Origin: Daucus carota subsp. sativus
Lineage: Eukaryota > Streptophyta > Magnoliopsida > Apiales > Apiaceae
NCBI RefSeq assembly: GCF_001625215.2
Contig: NC_030384.2
Location: 43,310,390-43,374,389 of the forward strand
Direction of reading: 5' to 3'
DNA: 64,000 bases
Within the stretch, counting starts at the first letter, position 1; every line of letters starts with the position of its first letter. Below are positions 35,374-49,000 of the stretch, in pieces. The notes under the pieces were generated by a model. The model was not told the DNA's origin. It worked only from the letters and a program-made list of their open reading frames with translations, and did not search any database. The translations under genes were made by a program, and so were the position numbers.

Positions 35374-38300
35374 ATGAATCATCTCTCATCACCTTCTACA
35401 ATCTATCAGAACAACCCAATCCCATTTCCTATTTATCCAACAAAAAGGGCCAAACACAAAAAATTATTTATCCAATCCCACCCACCCCTTCGTCTCTTGA
35501 GACCAAATTACAGACCTAGCCGACCCATTTTTCGAATTTACTCTTCTGCTGACCCAAATGGCTCAGAGGACTCTCCTTGGCTACGCTTATCGGAGTCGAT
35601 TCGGCGTGGGTCTGAGAGGTTTTTACAGAAATTCGGCGAGTCAGTGAAGAAGGAAACTGGTTTTGATGTGGAGGCTGTTAATGCTGAGGTTTTCGGGTTT
35701 GTGGGTCGAGCCAAGGAGGTGGCAAACAAGGGCCAGACCGAGTTTGACTCGTTCAGGACTCGCGTGCTTCCTGATTTTATTGAATGGAACAAACGGGACA
35801 GATGGAAGGTCGATTTTACTTTTCGTAAATTACTAATAGAGTGATTCTTTGTGCTTGTGCATTGAAATGTGATTGCATATGATGATATGATGGATGATTA
35901 TTCAACTTGCATTAGGGCAAATTTAGGTGATGAGAAAATGTGAATAATTTGCGTAATTGGCTGTTTTCAGGACATCAAGAATTGGGAAACTAGGAGATTA
36001 GGTGCACTTGTACTTTATGTTTTTGTTGTAGTTTTTTCATGTCGAAGAGTTTACATGGGGGTTCGAGCTCCATTCCTTGCTCGGCAACAACAAGAAGTTA
36101 CCGAGGCATACATGGAGGCCTTGATTCCTGAACCCACTCCCACTAACATTAGGAGGTAACTGCTTTACTGAATGTTGCTTGTTGTTACAAGAAGTAATTG
36201 TGCCTCTTTATAAACACTAATTAATAAATCTCTATTAAACTAATGAGGCATATCAGGACCTTATCCAGTGTACAATTTTAACTATTTACTATGTTCTGCT
36301 TTCATGTTACAGTAAAAGTTAACTATAGTAGTTTTCTGCTCATTTGGACGAGTATAACACGGATCATTTAAAAAACTTAAAATTCTTTCACGTACTGCTG
36401 AATTATCCATCGTTATAACTTATAAGATCATGGTTCTGATTAGGGTTGGAATAGAGGTATATAGTTTTCAAATTTTCACGGGTCTGTAATTTTCTGAAAC
36501 CTTTTAGGTACAAGAAAGGGTTATGGCGGAAGACAACCCCAAAAGGCCTTAAATTGAAGAAGTTCATTGAAGAACCAGATGGGACAATTACCCGTGATAG
36601 TTCCTATGTTGGGGAAGATGCATGGGAGGATGATGATGCTGATACTTCAAATAATTATGAAAAACAAACTACTAAATATGATGGGGAGTTGAGTGCAGAA
36701 GGCGAGAAGTCTCTGCAAAGAGATTTGGAGATTTCAGGTTAGTTATTGTTTGTGTTTTTGCCCTTAATCTTGCAACATACATTTGATCTGGGAGAAAGGT
36801 AGTGCTTATGGATATGGTTCTTGCCAGTAGACTGTTAATTATAATGCCAGCACATCCAGTTATACTAAGTTTTACTTCTCGTTGCAGCTGCAAGAAAAAT
36901 TGTTATCTGCTCTTTCCTTATGCAAGTTCATTTGTTGTTACAACTATATTGTAGCTAATTATCGATTGCATACGTAGGTACATATTGTTTCAAGAAAGAT
37001 TCTGGAACCTTGAGTGGAAGGAATAATAAAGATATCTTGTTTTTTTGATTTTATAGATATATGAGTATATTTGCCATTCTTCTCCCTATCCCTTGTTTAC
37101 ATGTGTAAGTAAATGGGTTGGCTGCAATTATTCCTTGGAAGCATACCTACAGGCCTTGCAAACTGTGAAGCTTATACTCGGTGTTTTAGACAGCTTATCT
37201 TGTTATTATACCTGTTGTACTCATGGACCATGAACTTGACAATGTAAATCTTATATTGCACACAACTCTTATTATCATGAAGTAATACTTTAGTTGGTGT
37301 GAGAATTAAGAACAGTTTTGCATTTGTCTGTGTATGCTTGTTAACCTTTTGATTTCCAGTCTACGTGGGCAATTTCAGTTATTTTACTTCATATATATGT
37401 CTTTGGCAGATCAGAATCAGGAAAATAAAAGTACATGGCGTGAAAGGCTTCAAACATGGAACGAAGTTCTCAGGAAGGAGAAGTTATCTGAGCAATTAGA
37501 TTCATTGAATGCGAAGTATGTTGTTGAATTTGACATGAAAGAGGTTGAGAATAGTCTTCGCAAAGACATTGTTGAGAAGGCCCGAGATGCGCAAGGAACA
37601 AGGGCTCTGTGGATTTCTAAGCGCTGGTGGCGTTATCGTCCAAAACTTCCCTACACCTATTTTCTTCAGAAACTTGATTGCTCTGAGGTGGAGATTTTGC
37701 TCCCATGCTAATTACCTGGCGTTCCTCTTCTTTATCTATAAACTATATAAGAAAAATAGTACAAAAACTAGTTCCTTAAAGTGCACATGAAATTGGAAAC
37801 TCATAACTTGAATTTCCATGGCAATCACAATGGAAATAATATATGTTACCAAAATTAGAAAATATATTGCCTTTCATTTGGTCGGGCTTTGAATGTCGTC
37901 AGATGTTTTGGCTTGGCTATTGTGTTGTATATAAGAACACAACACCCGTGCAGTCTTTACTTGGAAACTAATTGGAATTTAATAAACATAGGTTATGTTT
38001 TGACACATTTGGTAGTACTTTCTCTGGTTCTACTTACCAAGATAAGTCAATATATATATGCCTATTTTATTCAGACATAGATCTTTTTTACAATATATGT
38101 TGTAAGTAGGGAACAACGAACACAAAAGAAAGTATTTAATGATAAATTCTAGGAGAGTCGGAGAAAATACGTCTTCTTCTTGGATAGCCAGATAAAAATT
38201 CCCAGTCGACAATTATTTGAGACCCTCCCTCCAGAATATATGTGCTTGTGCGTTATATTACTTATAAGCACACCTGCATCTAAGTTATACTTGAGCTCAG

Positions 38301-41300
38301 GTTGGAGTGTCGGAGGACTCGGAATTTATTTAAATTTAACATATCTTTTTAATGAACAAGTATGTTAGATAAAATTTTGTTGTAGAAGTCAACAATAAAA
38401 CTGAAACTTATTATCGTTAATTAATGGCATTACAAATTTTTTGTATTCTTCTTATCATAATTATTTTTTTTTACTCTCTTTTTTTTGTATTATAAATTCA
38501 TCTCATATGTGGTCTTTGAGTTGGTCAAAGTTTCCAAATTTAAGCCAAAGGTTCTGACACTTGTGTCCAAGTGTCTGATGAATATGGCGGCTGAAACCAA
38601 AGATTTGGAGTGACATGGACTTGCATTTACTTCAAATTGCTTAAATTAATAAAGTGTAAGTAGAAATCATGCCCGTTGTGGAATTAAATGAACCATGATG
38701 TTTTTAGGTTGTAGCTGAAAGTGAGTAGAGATTTAGTCTGAATGCTGTAATAGATAAATCATAGCTGAATTGTATTTGTGGAACATGTGGACATTGTTAC
38801 AGAGTTTTAACATTCAGAAGATATTGCTTGGCAGCTTTTAATCTTCTAAATTTTCTTTGGCAGGTCGAAGCTGTTGTCTTCACAGAGGACCTGAAACAGT
38901 TGTATGTAACAATGAAGGAGGGATTTCCACTAGAATATATTGTGAGATTCATATCCCAATTTTCTTTTAGTGAAAAAAAAATGGATCAGTGTGTCTGGTT
39001 ATACCTTGATAATTTAATGCATATGCACTTCACTCAGGTTAATATCCCACTTGATCCACACTTGTTTGCGAAGATATCAAGTTCTGGAGTTGATGTAGAT
39101 CTACTTCAGAGACGGCAGAGCCATTACCTTCTTAAAGTTGCAATTGCACTACTACCAGGAATATTGATATTGTGGTTTATTAGGGAAGCTGTGATGCTTC
39201 TCCATATCACTAATAAAAGATTTCTTTATAAGAAGTACAATCAACTTTTTGACATGGCCTATGCTGAGAATTTTATCTTGGTATATATTAATTTCTACTG
39301 CAAACATTATTCATTAAGTTTCGCCAATTTTATGCCACCTTAATATTTTGTTACCCACTCAGCCAGTTGGAGAAGCTGCTGAAACAAAGTCCATGTATAA
39401 AGAGGTAGTTTTAGGTGGTGATGTCTGGGATCTCCTGGATGAGTTAATGGTTTACATGCATAACCCAATGCAGTATTATGAGAAGGAAGTAAAGTTTGTC
39501 CGGGTAATGGTCCAGTTTAGCAATTAAAGTCAGACACTTTGATTAATACTTAGCAATTTAATTGTGATTAGTTAAGTCTGTTTCTATGCCCATTTCAGGG
39601 AGTACTTCTGTCAGGGCCTCCAGGAACAGGCAAAACACTATTTGCACGAACACTTGCTAAAGAAAGCGGAATGCCTTTTGTTTTTGCTTCTGGTGCTGAG
39701 TTCACAGATAGTGAAAAAAGTGGTGCTGCACGAATTAATGAGATGTTTTCTATTGCGAGGAGAAATGTAAGCTATACTTTGCATGCTGTGTCGTTTCCCT
39801 TGATAAATTTAGTTGATTATTCTGAATTTCTGAATTACTGAAGGTGTAGACTCATTGGTATTGTGTTATCTAGTCAAGGTATGATTTATAGGTTACAGTG
39901 GGAGGATTTTGCCAGAACTTATGTAAAGTAATTACACCTAGGAACCTAGGATTAAATTCGAAAAGTTATGCTTACAGGAGGAAATTTAGATTTTTTTACT
40001 ACCTCGTGTATGAAGATCAAATGGAAAAGCTACACCAATGCTAGTGTGAGTGAGTGAGTGAGTGAGTGAGTGAGGGAGAGCTATATACATACAGAAATGC
40101 AAGGGTTCCAAGTTTAAAATATTGCTGTATGCTGTTTTCAGGCTCCTGCTTTTGTATTTGTTGATGAAATCGATGCTATTGCTGGGAGGCATGCAAGAAA
40201 GGATCCACGTAGGAGAGCAACATTTGAAGCTTTGATAGCACAGCTTGAAGGAGAGTTAGTACCTCATTTTACCCAGCGTCTGCTTATCACATACAGCATT
40301 TGAACAGAAGGCTTCTAGGCCTTCTGTGTAGGGAAACTTGCTCAAAAACTGTAATCTGTGAGCTTGTAGGTTTTGTGGAATTAGCATATTACTGTAATAA
40401 AGTATCGGTGCTTGTCATGAATTGATGTTATATGTCTCAAATATCTATAAGTAACAGATTAAAGCTAATTGCTTGTTGCTGAAAAATCATGCTGAAGTTC
40501 TTTTTCCTTGTCAGGAAGGAGAAAACTGGTGTCGATCGCTTTTCACTGAGGCAATCCGTGATATTTATCTGTGCTACTAATAGGCCTGATGAACTGGATC
40601 TTGATTTTGTTCGACCTGGAATTATTGATCGTCGTCTGTATATAGGCTTACCTGATGCTAGACAACGGGTCCAAATTTTTGGTGTCCACAGTAGAGGAAA
40701 GCAGCTTGCCGAAGACGTCAACTTTGAAAATGTTAATTTCTGGAGCCTCATGTCTTTTTCATTCTGACTTTTCTCATATCTGTTTATAATCTTTCCTCTA
40801 AAATTCAGTGGGTACCAATTCATATAGTATACTAGGTATAGTGTTTACAAGTGGTTGATGTGTATCTTGAAGGAAGGTTAGGATTTACCCAATGCTCAAA
40901 ATTTATTGACTCATGTGGTTGTCTGTGTGTGCAACAATAATATGAAACTTCGGACTACTTTTTAAGATTGGGATAATAAATATCAAAGTCATCACTTGTT
41001 TGGTTCAAATATATCAAATTAGTTACTCATTTCAAAATTTACTCAATTCGATTACCAATTTGAAAATTTGCATCAACTTGATCATCAAAAAGTTAAAATT
41101 TTGTATCAATTTAGTCACTGGCAGATGGTTTACTTGATACATAATTTTAAGTTAGGTACTAATTTGAGTCAATTTTGAACGAGTGACTAATCTGATATTT
41201 TTGAACCAAATGAGCGATGACTTTGATATTCATCCCGTTTAAGATCAAATGACTACACAACAATTTTCCTATTAGCTTGGGCTTACTCCCATGTTTTTAT

Positions 41301-44300
41301 TCCTCAGCTTGTTTTCCGCACCGTTGGGTATTCTGGGGCAGATATGAGAAACCTTGTCAACGAAGCAGGGATTATGTCTGTAAGTGGGTTATTAAATGTA
41401 TTACTTTGTGTGTGTGTATCATATATATGTTGCTCTGTGTGGTTGTGCCTTATCCTGCGCAGCTTTCATAAGTTGCACCATTATTGATCACATCTTTTAA
41501 ACAATATTCGTATGCATCTAGCATTCTAGCTCCCTATGCTCTGTTTTCAATGTTGCATATCTATAGAAATCCTAAAAGATACAGGACATGGAAAACCACT
41601 GCTTCATTTTCATCTGGTAGACTTCTGTTCCTCGGTGAAACATGTTCCATATTGGTGCTTCCTGTTTCAGGCTGTGTTCAACTGATCATGGTGGTTATAT
41701 TATTCGTCTGTCAGTGCTCAATTAAATTAGATTTTATTATGGTCTTCATTTCCATTTTCAGGTTAGGAAAGGGCATTCTAAGATTTACCAGCAAGATATA
41801 GTTGACGTGTTAGATAAACAATTGCTTGAGGGAATGGGTGTGCTTCTAACAGAGGAAGAACAACAGAAATGCGAAGAAAGTGTAAGTATCTTCTCTTGAC
41901 ATTCATTCTTAGGCTTCTGATGATGATATACTGCTAACTGAGATATTTTTATTTTTTTTAATAACAGGTGACATTTGAGAAAAAGAGACTACTTGCAGTA
42001 CATGAAGCAGGCCATATACTGTTGGCTCATTTGTTTCCTAAATTTGACTGGCATGCATTTTCACAGCTTCTTCCTGGTGGCAAGGTACAACCCTTATCAT
42101 ATATATTTTACATTACTTTTTATTTAAGGGTCTTCTGACCCTTCATTTAACCCGCTTGAGCAGGAAACTGCTATTTCTGTTTTTTACCCTCGAGAAGATA
42201 CAGTAGACCAGGGGTATACAACCTTTGGCTACATGAAGATGCAAATGGTGGTTGCTCATGGTGGGCGTTGTGCTGAACGAGTCGTTTTTGGTGATGACTT
42301 GACTGATGGAGGAACAGATGATTTGGAAAAGATAACAAAGGTAATGCATGTGCTTGTATATTGTTATTATTTCACAGCGTAGTTCCAGTATTTAGATGTT
42401 CTTTGCAATTGTGTTGTGGACTTTGCAATTGTCCGGGCTCTTTGTTCTTTCACCATTTTAATTATATAGTCACATGTATGTTTTGTTATGTCTTTCAAAA
42501 TTCGATGAAACTTTTTCGTAACTTATTGATATCCATAACTCTTCTTAATTAATGCAGACATCATACTTCCAGTTATTTTAATCTGAGGTTTTGATTATTA
42601 AACTGTCAAAAGTGATCAGCTTCATTTCGTACTGTAGTTATGAACTCTATAATCTTACATACTCTCTCTGTCTTCTACATTTTGTATTGTTGATTATCTT
42701 AGTGTAAGAAAACTCAATTATAGTTTGATAACGTAGTTAACTTTTAGCCTTTTAGATTTGTAGTACTATTGAAAATATTAGTCGTTTCCAGGTAGACTTT
42801 GGACTCAGTAATATGTGACTTCAGTGTTGATATATATTTTACTGGAGTCTGTTATGATATCAATTTTTACATTTGTATTTTATCAATCAACCCCTTGGAC
42901 TGCCTCTTTAGATTGCTCGAGAAATGGTAATTAGCCCAATGAATGCAAGGCTGGGGCTTACTGCTTTGACCAGAAGGATTGGACTAGTTGATCGACCAGA
43001 TAATCCGGATGGAGAATTGATAAAATACAAGGTGAGGTTATTCAATATCGCCCTAGACATATAAACCCTGGGTCGTAGAATTGATGACCAACATATGTTT
43101 TCTTTGCACATGTATATATATCAGCACCTGCGTTTTGTTTGATCATGAGTATTTTTTTATTTTCTTTGTTAACAGTGGGACGACCCTCATGTGATTCCAG
43201 CGGATATGACACTCGAAGTTTCTGAACTATTCACAAGAGAATTGACCAGGGTAATTTTTATAATGTATATGTCTATTCTCTGCAAGTGAGAGAATAAATC
43301 GATTATTCATAGTCATGGTTTACAATTATTTTACAGGTGTTCCTTTATTTTCTTTAGGAATATTAGTGAAAGGAATAGATTAGGCAAGTCAATGACAAAA
43401 GACTATAGTAAATACAATTATTTACTTCTGTAGAAGTTGGCAATTTTTTTACAGACAGTTTATATGTTTTTACACCAATCAGAAGGAGCCCTGGCTGGGG
43501 GAAACCTTACCGAGGTCGTAAAGGTGGGATGGGGATGATAGAGTAGTGATTATTTGTACACTTTTATTTTCAATGGGGAATTGTGCTCCTGTCATAATGT
43601 AGCATCAAGGACAGTCTGGTTGACCAAATCTGTTTGTAATCTAGTAACTTGCTAAAGGTGTTCAATTTCTATAATTGCTTATTTTAATAGACTAACTCTG
43701 GTGATGATGGCAGTATATTGAAGAGACTGAAGAACTTGCAATGAATGGACTATTGGCTAACAGACATATATTGGATCTAATTGCGAAAGAACTACTGGAG
43801 AAGTCAAGAATAACTGGACTGGTATAGTGGAGACATTCATCTGTTTTATTATATATGTGTGCGTGTGTACTTTTTTTAATGACATGTTCACATGGCATCT
43901 AATGATAATTTCTTGATATGGATAAATGACAAGAAGCATCAACTTGAATAATTTGATGCACTATCGTTTTTATTTTTGCTAAGAAAATAGTGCAACAGAT
44001 TATTCAAGTTGATGCACTATTGTTGTGACTGCCTTATATGGCTATCTCCTAAAATTACCTTCAGTGTGTTTTTGTATTGTTATTCAAATGTATCTGATGG
44101 ATAGGTTGTAAACTGTCAATCATTCCGTTGAGAACCAAATTGTTTTGTTGTCTTCTAGAGTAATAATTAATAGAAGTGTTTGTGATTAAATGTTTACATT
44201 CCAATAGTAAGGAGTGAACATGTAGCAAATGCCTAAACTTGTGCTGGGCTTGTAAAAAAAACCGTTTTATGACTTCAAGGTTAAGAATCTTTTTTATTGT

Positions 44301-44845
44301 TTTTGTAATTTCAGGAAATTGGAGAGAGAATCCAAGAATTTTCTCCAGTTATGTTTGAAGATTTTGTGAAGCCTTTCCAGATTGATTTAGAAGAGGTAAT
44401 AATTGTTCCTGTCGATTTCTTCAATTGTTTGACACTTGAAACTTAATACATTAGTTTGATTTTTGATTAGGAAAATTATATACTCTAGGGGCTTTAATCT
44501 TTGCAAATGGCAAACTTCTACTACTTTTCCGACCCGAAATTTCTATTAATCATGAAGCTCCAAATTCTTCATAAACTTTAATAGTACTTCCTGCTTCTCC
44601 TGTTAAAGTTGTTGGCATTTCCATATCTGTAAATTTGTACAGTACTCATTCAGTCAATTGGATCATTTCACTCTGAACTTTAATCTCTCTTCTATAATTG
44701 TTAATATAAAATGCATTCAGTAAGCCATAGCTACTAATAGTGCAAGTTCATTAAATTTTATTTTCAGGATGGGCCATTGCCTCACAGTAATAAGTTGCGA
44801 TATAAACCACTGGATATATATCCTGCTCCACTGCACAGATGTTGA
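35374..44845 (+). CDS. FTSHI4: FtsHi4-type AAA/FtsH-like protein, chloroplast
   Basis: Nineteen exons: 35374-35808, 35971-36155, 36508-36737, 37410-37687, 38864-38941, 39038-39280, 39363-39503, 39599-39766, 40142-40254, 40515-40731, 41308-41379, 41762-41881, 41968-42084, 42164-42340, 42912-43031, 43176-43250, 43714-43821, 44315-44395, 44768-44845; 1011 residues, all phases agree. A transit region (1 to about 60) and two membrane segments (about 155-170, LGALVLYVFVVVFS; about 433-455, VAIALLPGILILWFI) precede the AAA module: Walker A GPPGTGKT (536-543), Walker B FVFVDEID (590-597), second region of homology with RPGIIDRR (657-664), where FtsH normally has RPGRFDR. The M41 part reads HEAGH (772-776) and TDDL (850-853), matching the zinc ligands of active FtsH. 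Arabidopsis FtsHi proteins are regarded as inactive proteases, tied to plastid import and essential in embryos. The start at 35374 is the first ATG in frame. Large introns hold a Mutator-like element (40970-41237) and a perfect inverted repeat (43936-44015). Confidence 0.93.
40046..40074 (+). repeat. (TGAG)n microsatellite in an FtsHi4 intron
   Basis: Seven tandem GAGT/TGAG units in the intron before the exon at 40142. A simple tetranucleotide repeat, with no other structure. Confidence 0.9.
40970..41237. mobile_element. Long-TIR Mutator-like MITE in an FtsHi4 intron
   Basis: About 268 bp. Left end GGGATAATAAATATCAAAGT; the right end read in reverse is (C)GGGATGAATATCAAAGTCAT. The inverted similarity runs through TTTGGTTCAAA(T/A)ATATC and AGTTACTC/AGTCACTC to the middle, so the element is nearly a full foldback. 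Flanks TTTAAGATT and TTTAAGATC are an 8-9 base target duplication, which fits the Mutator superfamily. Lies in the intron between exons 10 and 11. Confidence 0.75.
43936..44015. repeat. Perfect 17-bp inverted repeat in an FtsHi4 intron
   Basis: GCATCAACTTGAATAAT (43936-43952) is the exact reverse complement of ATTATTCAAGTTGATGC (43999-44015), separated by 46 bases. GATGCACTAT occurs just inside and just outside the arms as a direct repeat. In RNA this would form a stable hairpin in the intron between exons 17 and 18. Confidence 0.85.
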
Positions 44846-46051
44846 AGTATATTTTATAAATTCTCCCTGCATCACTACATGGTTCTTGCCGTTTCTTTGC
44901 TCCCGGTTTATGCTATAGTCTATGGTCATCATGCTATCTCGAGGAATGCCTGCTTTCAGAATAGGATGAGAGCATTTCAGCCACTGCATTGTTTATGCCA
45001 GATGGAACTTACTATACCTGTATCATTCTTTGTATTAGGTGAAACTACCTTAAATTTTTTTTACCGGATGAAGATGTACATATGAATAACTGTTGTTCAT
45101 TGAAAATCAAAAATGTATACAAGAGATATTACAGCCGATGAGCTGCTGTTGTAGTTGCTTTAGTTATGGCCGCCTAGTTAGCTGCTCTTATATCTTAATG
45201 TAACTGTTTTTTTGAAAAGAAAAGGTGCTACTGATTTTGAATTTGAAATGTACTTCACTCTGTTCGCAGCCCTATTGTACATCTGTTCTGTCTATTTCGG
45301 TTTTTTTAGTTTATCTTAGTTGTCCCAATGTTCTGTCTATTTGGGTTAAATTTTTTACTATCTGAATTATCGATGAACAAGAAGCAATATATATTCACCG
45401 TGGTAAGGGAGGCTGAAAGTTGTGAATAACAAGAAGTGTTGAAAAAGATATCTGATTTATTATAAAATTCCTGATTAATTTTCAGTTATTTTTTCAATAT
45501 TTGTTATTAACTTATTAATTACACCCCGATTTGAATAAAAAAAATTTTGATTTATCAAATAAATCTCTAATAAATCTTAAATTTATAGCAAATTGTTTAG
45601 TACGACAAAGTATTATAGCAACCGATAATTTTGGGGAACTCTTTTCAAATTAACACAATTTAAGAGATTCGAGGTGCCGTTTGTGCTTTCTGTTTCCAAG
45701 TTTATTTTTGGTGTTAGTTTGGTTCTGTTCTCAGAAATAATTTCATATTTTTTGTTTTCAATATTAAAACAATATTCTAGAGTATATAATTTTCAAAAAT
45801 CATTTCCTAGAAATCAGGTTAGACACTGTTTTTAAAACCTAAAATTATTTTATAATTAAAACCTCATCTGGTAACTTATGGCCCAATAATAAAAAAAGAA
45901 AGCATTCGGGTCCCCAATACAAGGCCCAAGAAATCACTAAAACCCAATACACCGTCCGTCTCAGCGAGTAGTTCTCAGCTCTCCAATAAAAATTCGGCGG
46001 CAACTAAAACCGCTTCTCTTCTTCCCACCGGAAAATCATCTAAGCGCCGCC
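44846..46051. promoter_or_regulatory. FtsHi4 3' flank and RH36 promoter
   Basis: The left part is FtsHi4 3' UTR and AT-rich spacer with no gene. The last 170 bases before the RH36 ATG carry GGCCCA at 45880-45885 and 45923-45928 plus an AAAACCCAA telo-box-like site near 45939. The site II plus telo-box pairing is known from promoters of plant ribosome-biogenesis genes, which suits RH36. No clear TATA box. Confidence 0.5.
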
Positions 46052-49000
46052 ATGGAAGACCACCAACTCACCGGCGACTTCCCCTTATTCTCCGTCAAAA
46101 AAACACCCAAACAGCCCCTAACGACTCCCACTCCAACTCCACCAACCCAAACATCCAAGCCCCAATTCTTAAAAGAAACATCCTCAACCCCTAATCCCAC
46201 TTCCTCATTTTCCCAACTGGGCCTATCCGATTGGGCCCTCCAGACCTGCAAAGAGCTGGGCCTCAAAGCCCCCACTCCAGTCCAGCACAGCTGCATTCCT
46301 CGTATTATTGCCGGGGATGACGTGTTGGGAATTGCCCAGACTGGGAGCGGCAAAACGGCGGCGTTTGCTCTGCCTATGTTGCATAAGTTGGCGGAGGATC
46401 CGTATGGGGTTTTCGGGTTGGTGATGACTCCGACCCGGGAGCTGGCGTACCAGCTGGCCGAGCAGTTTCGGGCTCTCGGGTCGTGTTTGAATTTGAGGTG
46501 TATTGTTGTGGTTGGGGGCATGGACTCGTTGACGCAGGCTCATGCGTTGATGCAGAGGCCACATATTGTTATTGCTACTCCGGGGAGGATCAAGGCTCTT
46601 ATTAATGGCAATCCCGATATTGCTTCCGTCTTTTCGAAAACTAAGGTAGCTTCATGAATTTTCACCATTTTGTGTGTATATTTATGTATTTTTATGTCTT
46701 GCAATTAAATTGAATAATGTTTGGTTATCGTTGCTTTGATGTTTGTGGTAGAGCAGAAACTATTAGGGTCGGAAATACAGTAGATAGGAAATAGGAAATA
46801 TAAATGAAAATGGAAGATATTGCCAATTCTAAAACTTTGGGATCATGTAGTTATAACAAATTTGGAAGCAAGATCACCTCTCTATGAACGAAATTTGAGA
46901 TAAATCTATAAATTTGAAAATTGAAAATTTTACGAAAATTTGTGACTTTAGCAAGATTTGGTATTCAATCAGCAATGTCAAGATTCTTTTATCAATTGAG
47001 GGAGGATTTAGATATGCATGAGTTTAATATAAAATTAGTAGGACTAAATCCAATAAAGCTTCTTTCAAAGAGTACCCCTATGAACCTATTTATTTAGTCA
47101 AGCTCCTTGGGACCAAGCCCAACTGTTTCGGCGACCATGTTGGATAACTTCAATGAGTTTATGGTATCAACATTAACATTTGGTGAACCAAAATAAACTA
47201 AATCCACATAATATATGCTTAATAAGTTTAGATCATACACTGTATTGAATGCCTGATTTAATAGCAGAATTATGTTTAAATTCATACATAGATGACTTTG
47301 CTGAACCTAAACATGTTGCTATATACTTTGGTTTAATCGTAATTTGATCATACTCTTAATCCATTACAAAGCAAATCTAGAATTGGACTTACAAAGCAGA
47401 GGAAACCATAGCCTGCAAATTCCTTTAAAGATATAAAATTCATATTCAAGGTGGATGTGTTTATCAATGAAAGGCCTTTAATATGATTCTGGCTCAAACA
47501 GACTAATAATGGAACAATGCTATTGGTGTGTGATCACTTGCTCATCTATTCTTATATTCACAACCATGCTGTTGTGTCTTAAACAAGCTAATCAGTTGGC
47601 ATGGCACATATTAGGGACTTCTGGTTAATCAGAAATAAAGAGTTTTCTATGAGTATTTACATTATTTTATTATGATTCTTTGCCCCAGTTTCTGGTTTTG
47701 GATGAAGCCGACAGAGTTTTGGAACCAAGCTATGAAGATGAACTTAGAGTGATCTTCCAGTGTTTGCCAAAGAGTAGACAGACTTTATTATTTTCGGCAA
47801 CAATGACAAGTGATTTAGAAGCGTTGCTTGAGCTTTCACAAAATAAGGTTTACTTTTTTGAAGCATATGAAGGTCTCGAGACTGTAGAATCCCTCAGGCA
47901 GGAGTATCTACTTATACCCAAAAATGTGAAGGATGTCTATCTGATGCACATTATGTCCAAAATGGAGGACATGAAAATTCGTTCTGCCATAGTTTTTGTA
48001 TCAACCTGCAGGTATATTTTCCTGTAGCTTTATCAATTATCATATTAATTTATGCCAGTCTACAATATCCATTAGAAAATTGATAACCGTGATTGTTTAT
48101 ACATTAAATTATTTTAGCCAAACAGATGTTTATATAATCTAACAAAATTCTTCACACAATTTTCAAGCTGCAAATAGCTGTAAAATATTTATTACTATTG
48201 GATGATTGATTGTTAGAGCAGAACTTGCCATCTTCTAAGTTTAATCCTGGAAGAGCTTGATCTAGAAGTGGCAGCATTACATTCATTCAAATCTCAGTCT
48301 CTACGGCTTTCAGCATTACATCGGTTCAAATCTGGGCAGGTTCCTGTATTGCTTGCAACTGATGTCGCCAGCCGTGGGTTAGATATTCCTACCGTTGATT
48401 TGGTGATCAATTATGATATTCCAAGGTAATATACTCTTGCCTGAAATTTGTTACTTACACAAGTTTATGCAAGTTAAAGTATTTTCTAATAATAATGAGT
48501 TCTGCAGATACCCAAAGGATTATGTTCATCGTGTTGGACGTACTGCTAGAGCAGGGAGAGGAGGTCTGGCGCTGAGTTTTGTTACGCAGGTAGGATTGTA
48601 GTGTGTGTATATAATTTTTTTTTTAATTCATGAGTTTTTTTTAAAAGTTTAACTGGAAATTTGGATTACGGAAAAAGGCTGATGGATTAGTCGCTCAATT
48701 TTGAAAACTTGATCTTATCAGTTGTTATGTGAATAAACAATTTGGGTCTAAAGAATATCTACAAAATTGTACATGATTGCAAATCTGAGACAATATGATT
48801 CTCCATGCAAATATAGTGTGTTTCGTGACTTTATTTAGAAATACAATACATGGTGTAGTTTAACTCTCAAGCCATAATATATTTGCAGAATGATGTAGAG
48901 CTTTTTCTACGGATAGAAGCTGAATTGAACAAGAAATTAGAGAAGTTTGACTGCAAAGAAAACGAAGTTATTGCTGATATTACCAAGGTAAAATCTTTAA

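Noticed and set aside
46036-46521. 161-codon antisense frame over RH36 exon 1
   Set aside because: Antisense shadow of a GC-richer conserved exon; the sense strand carries the helicase motifs.
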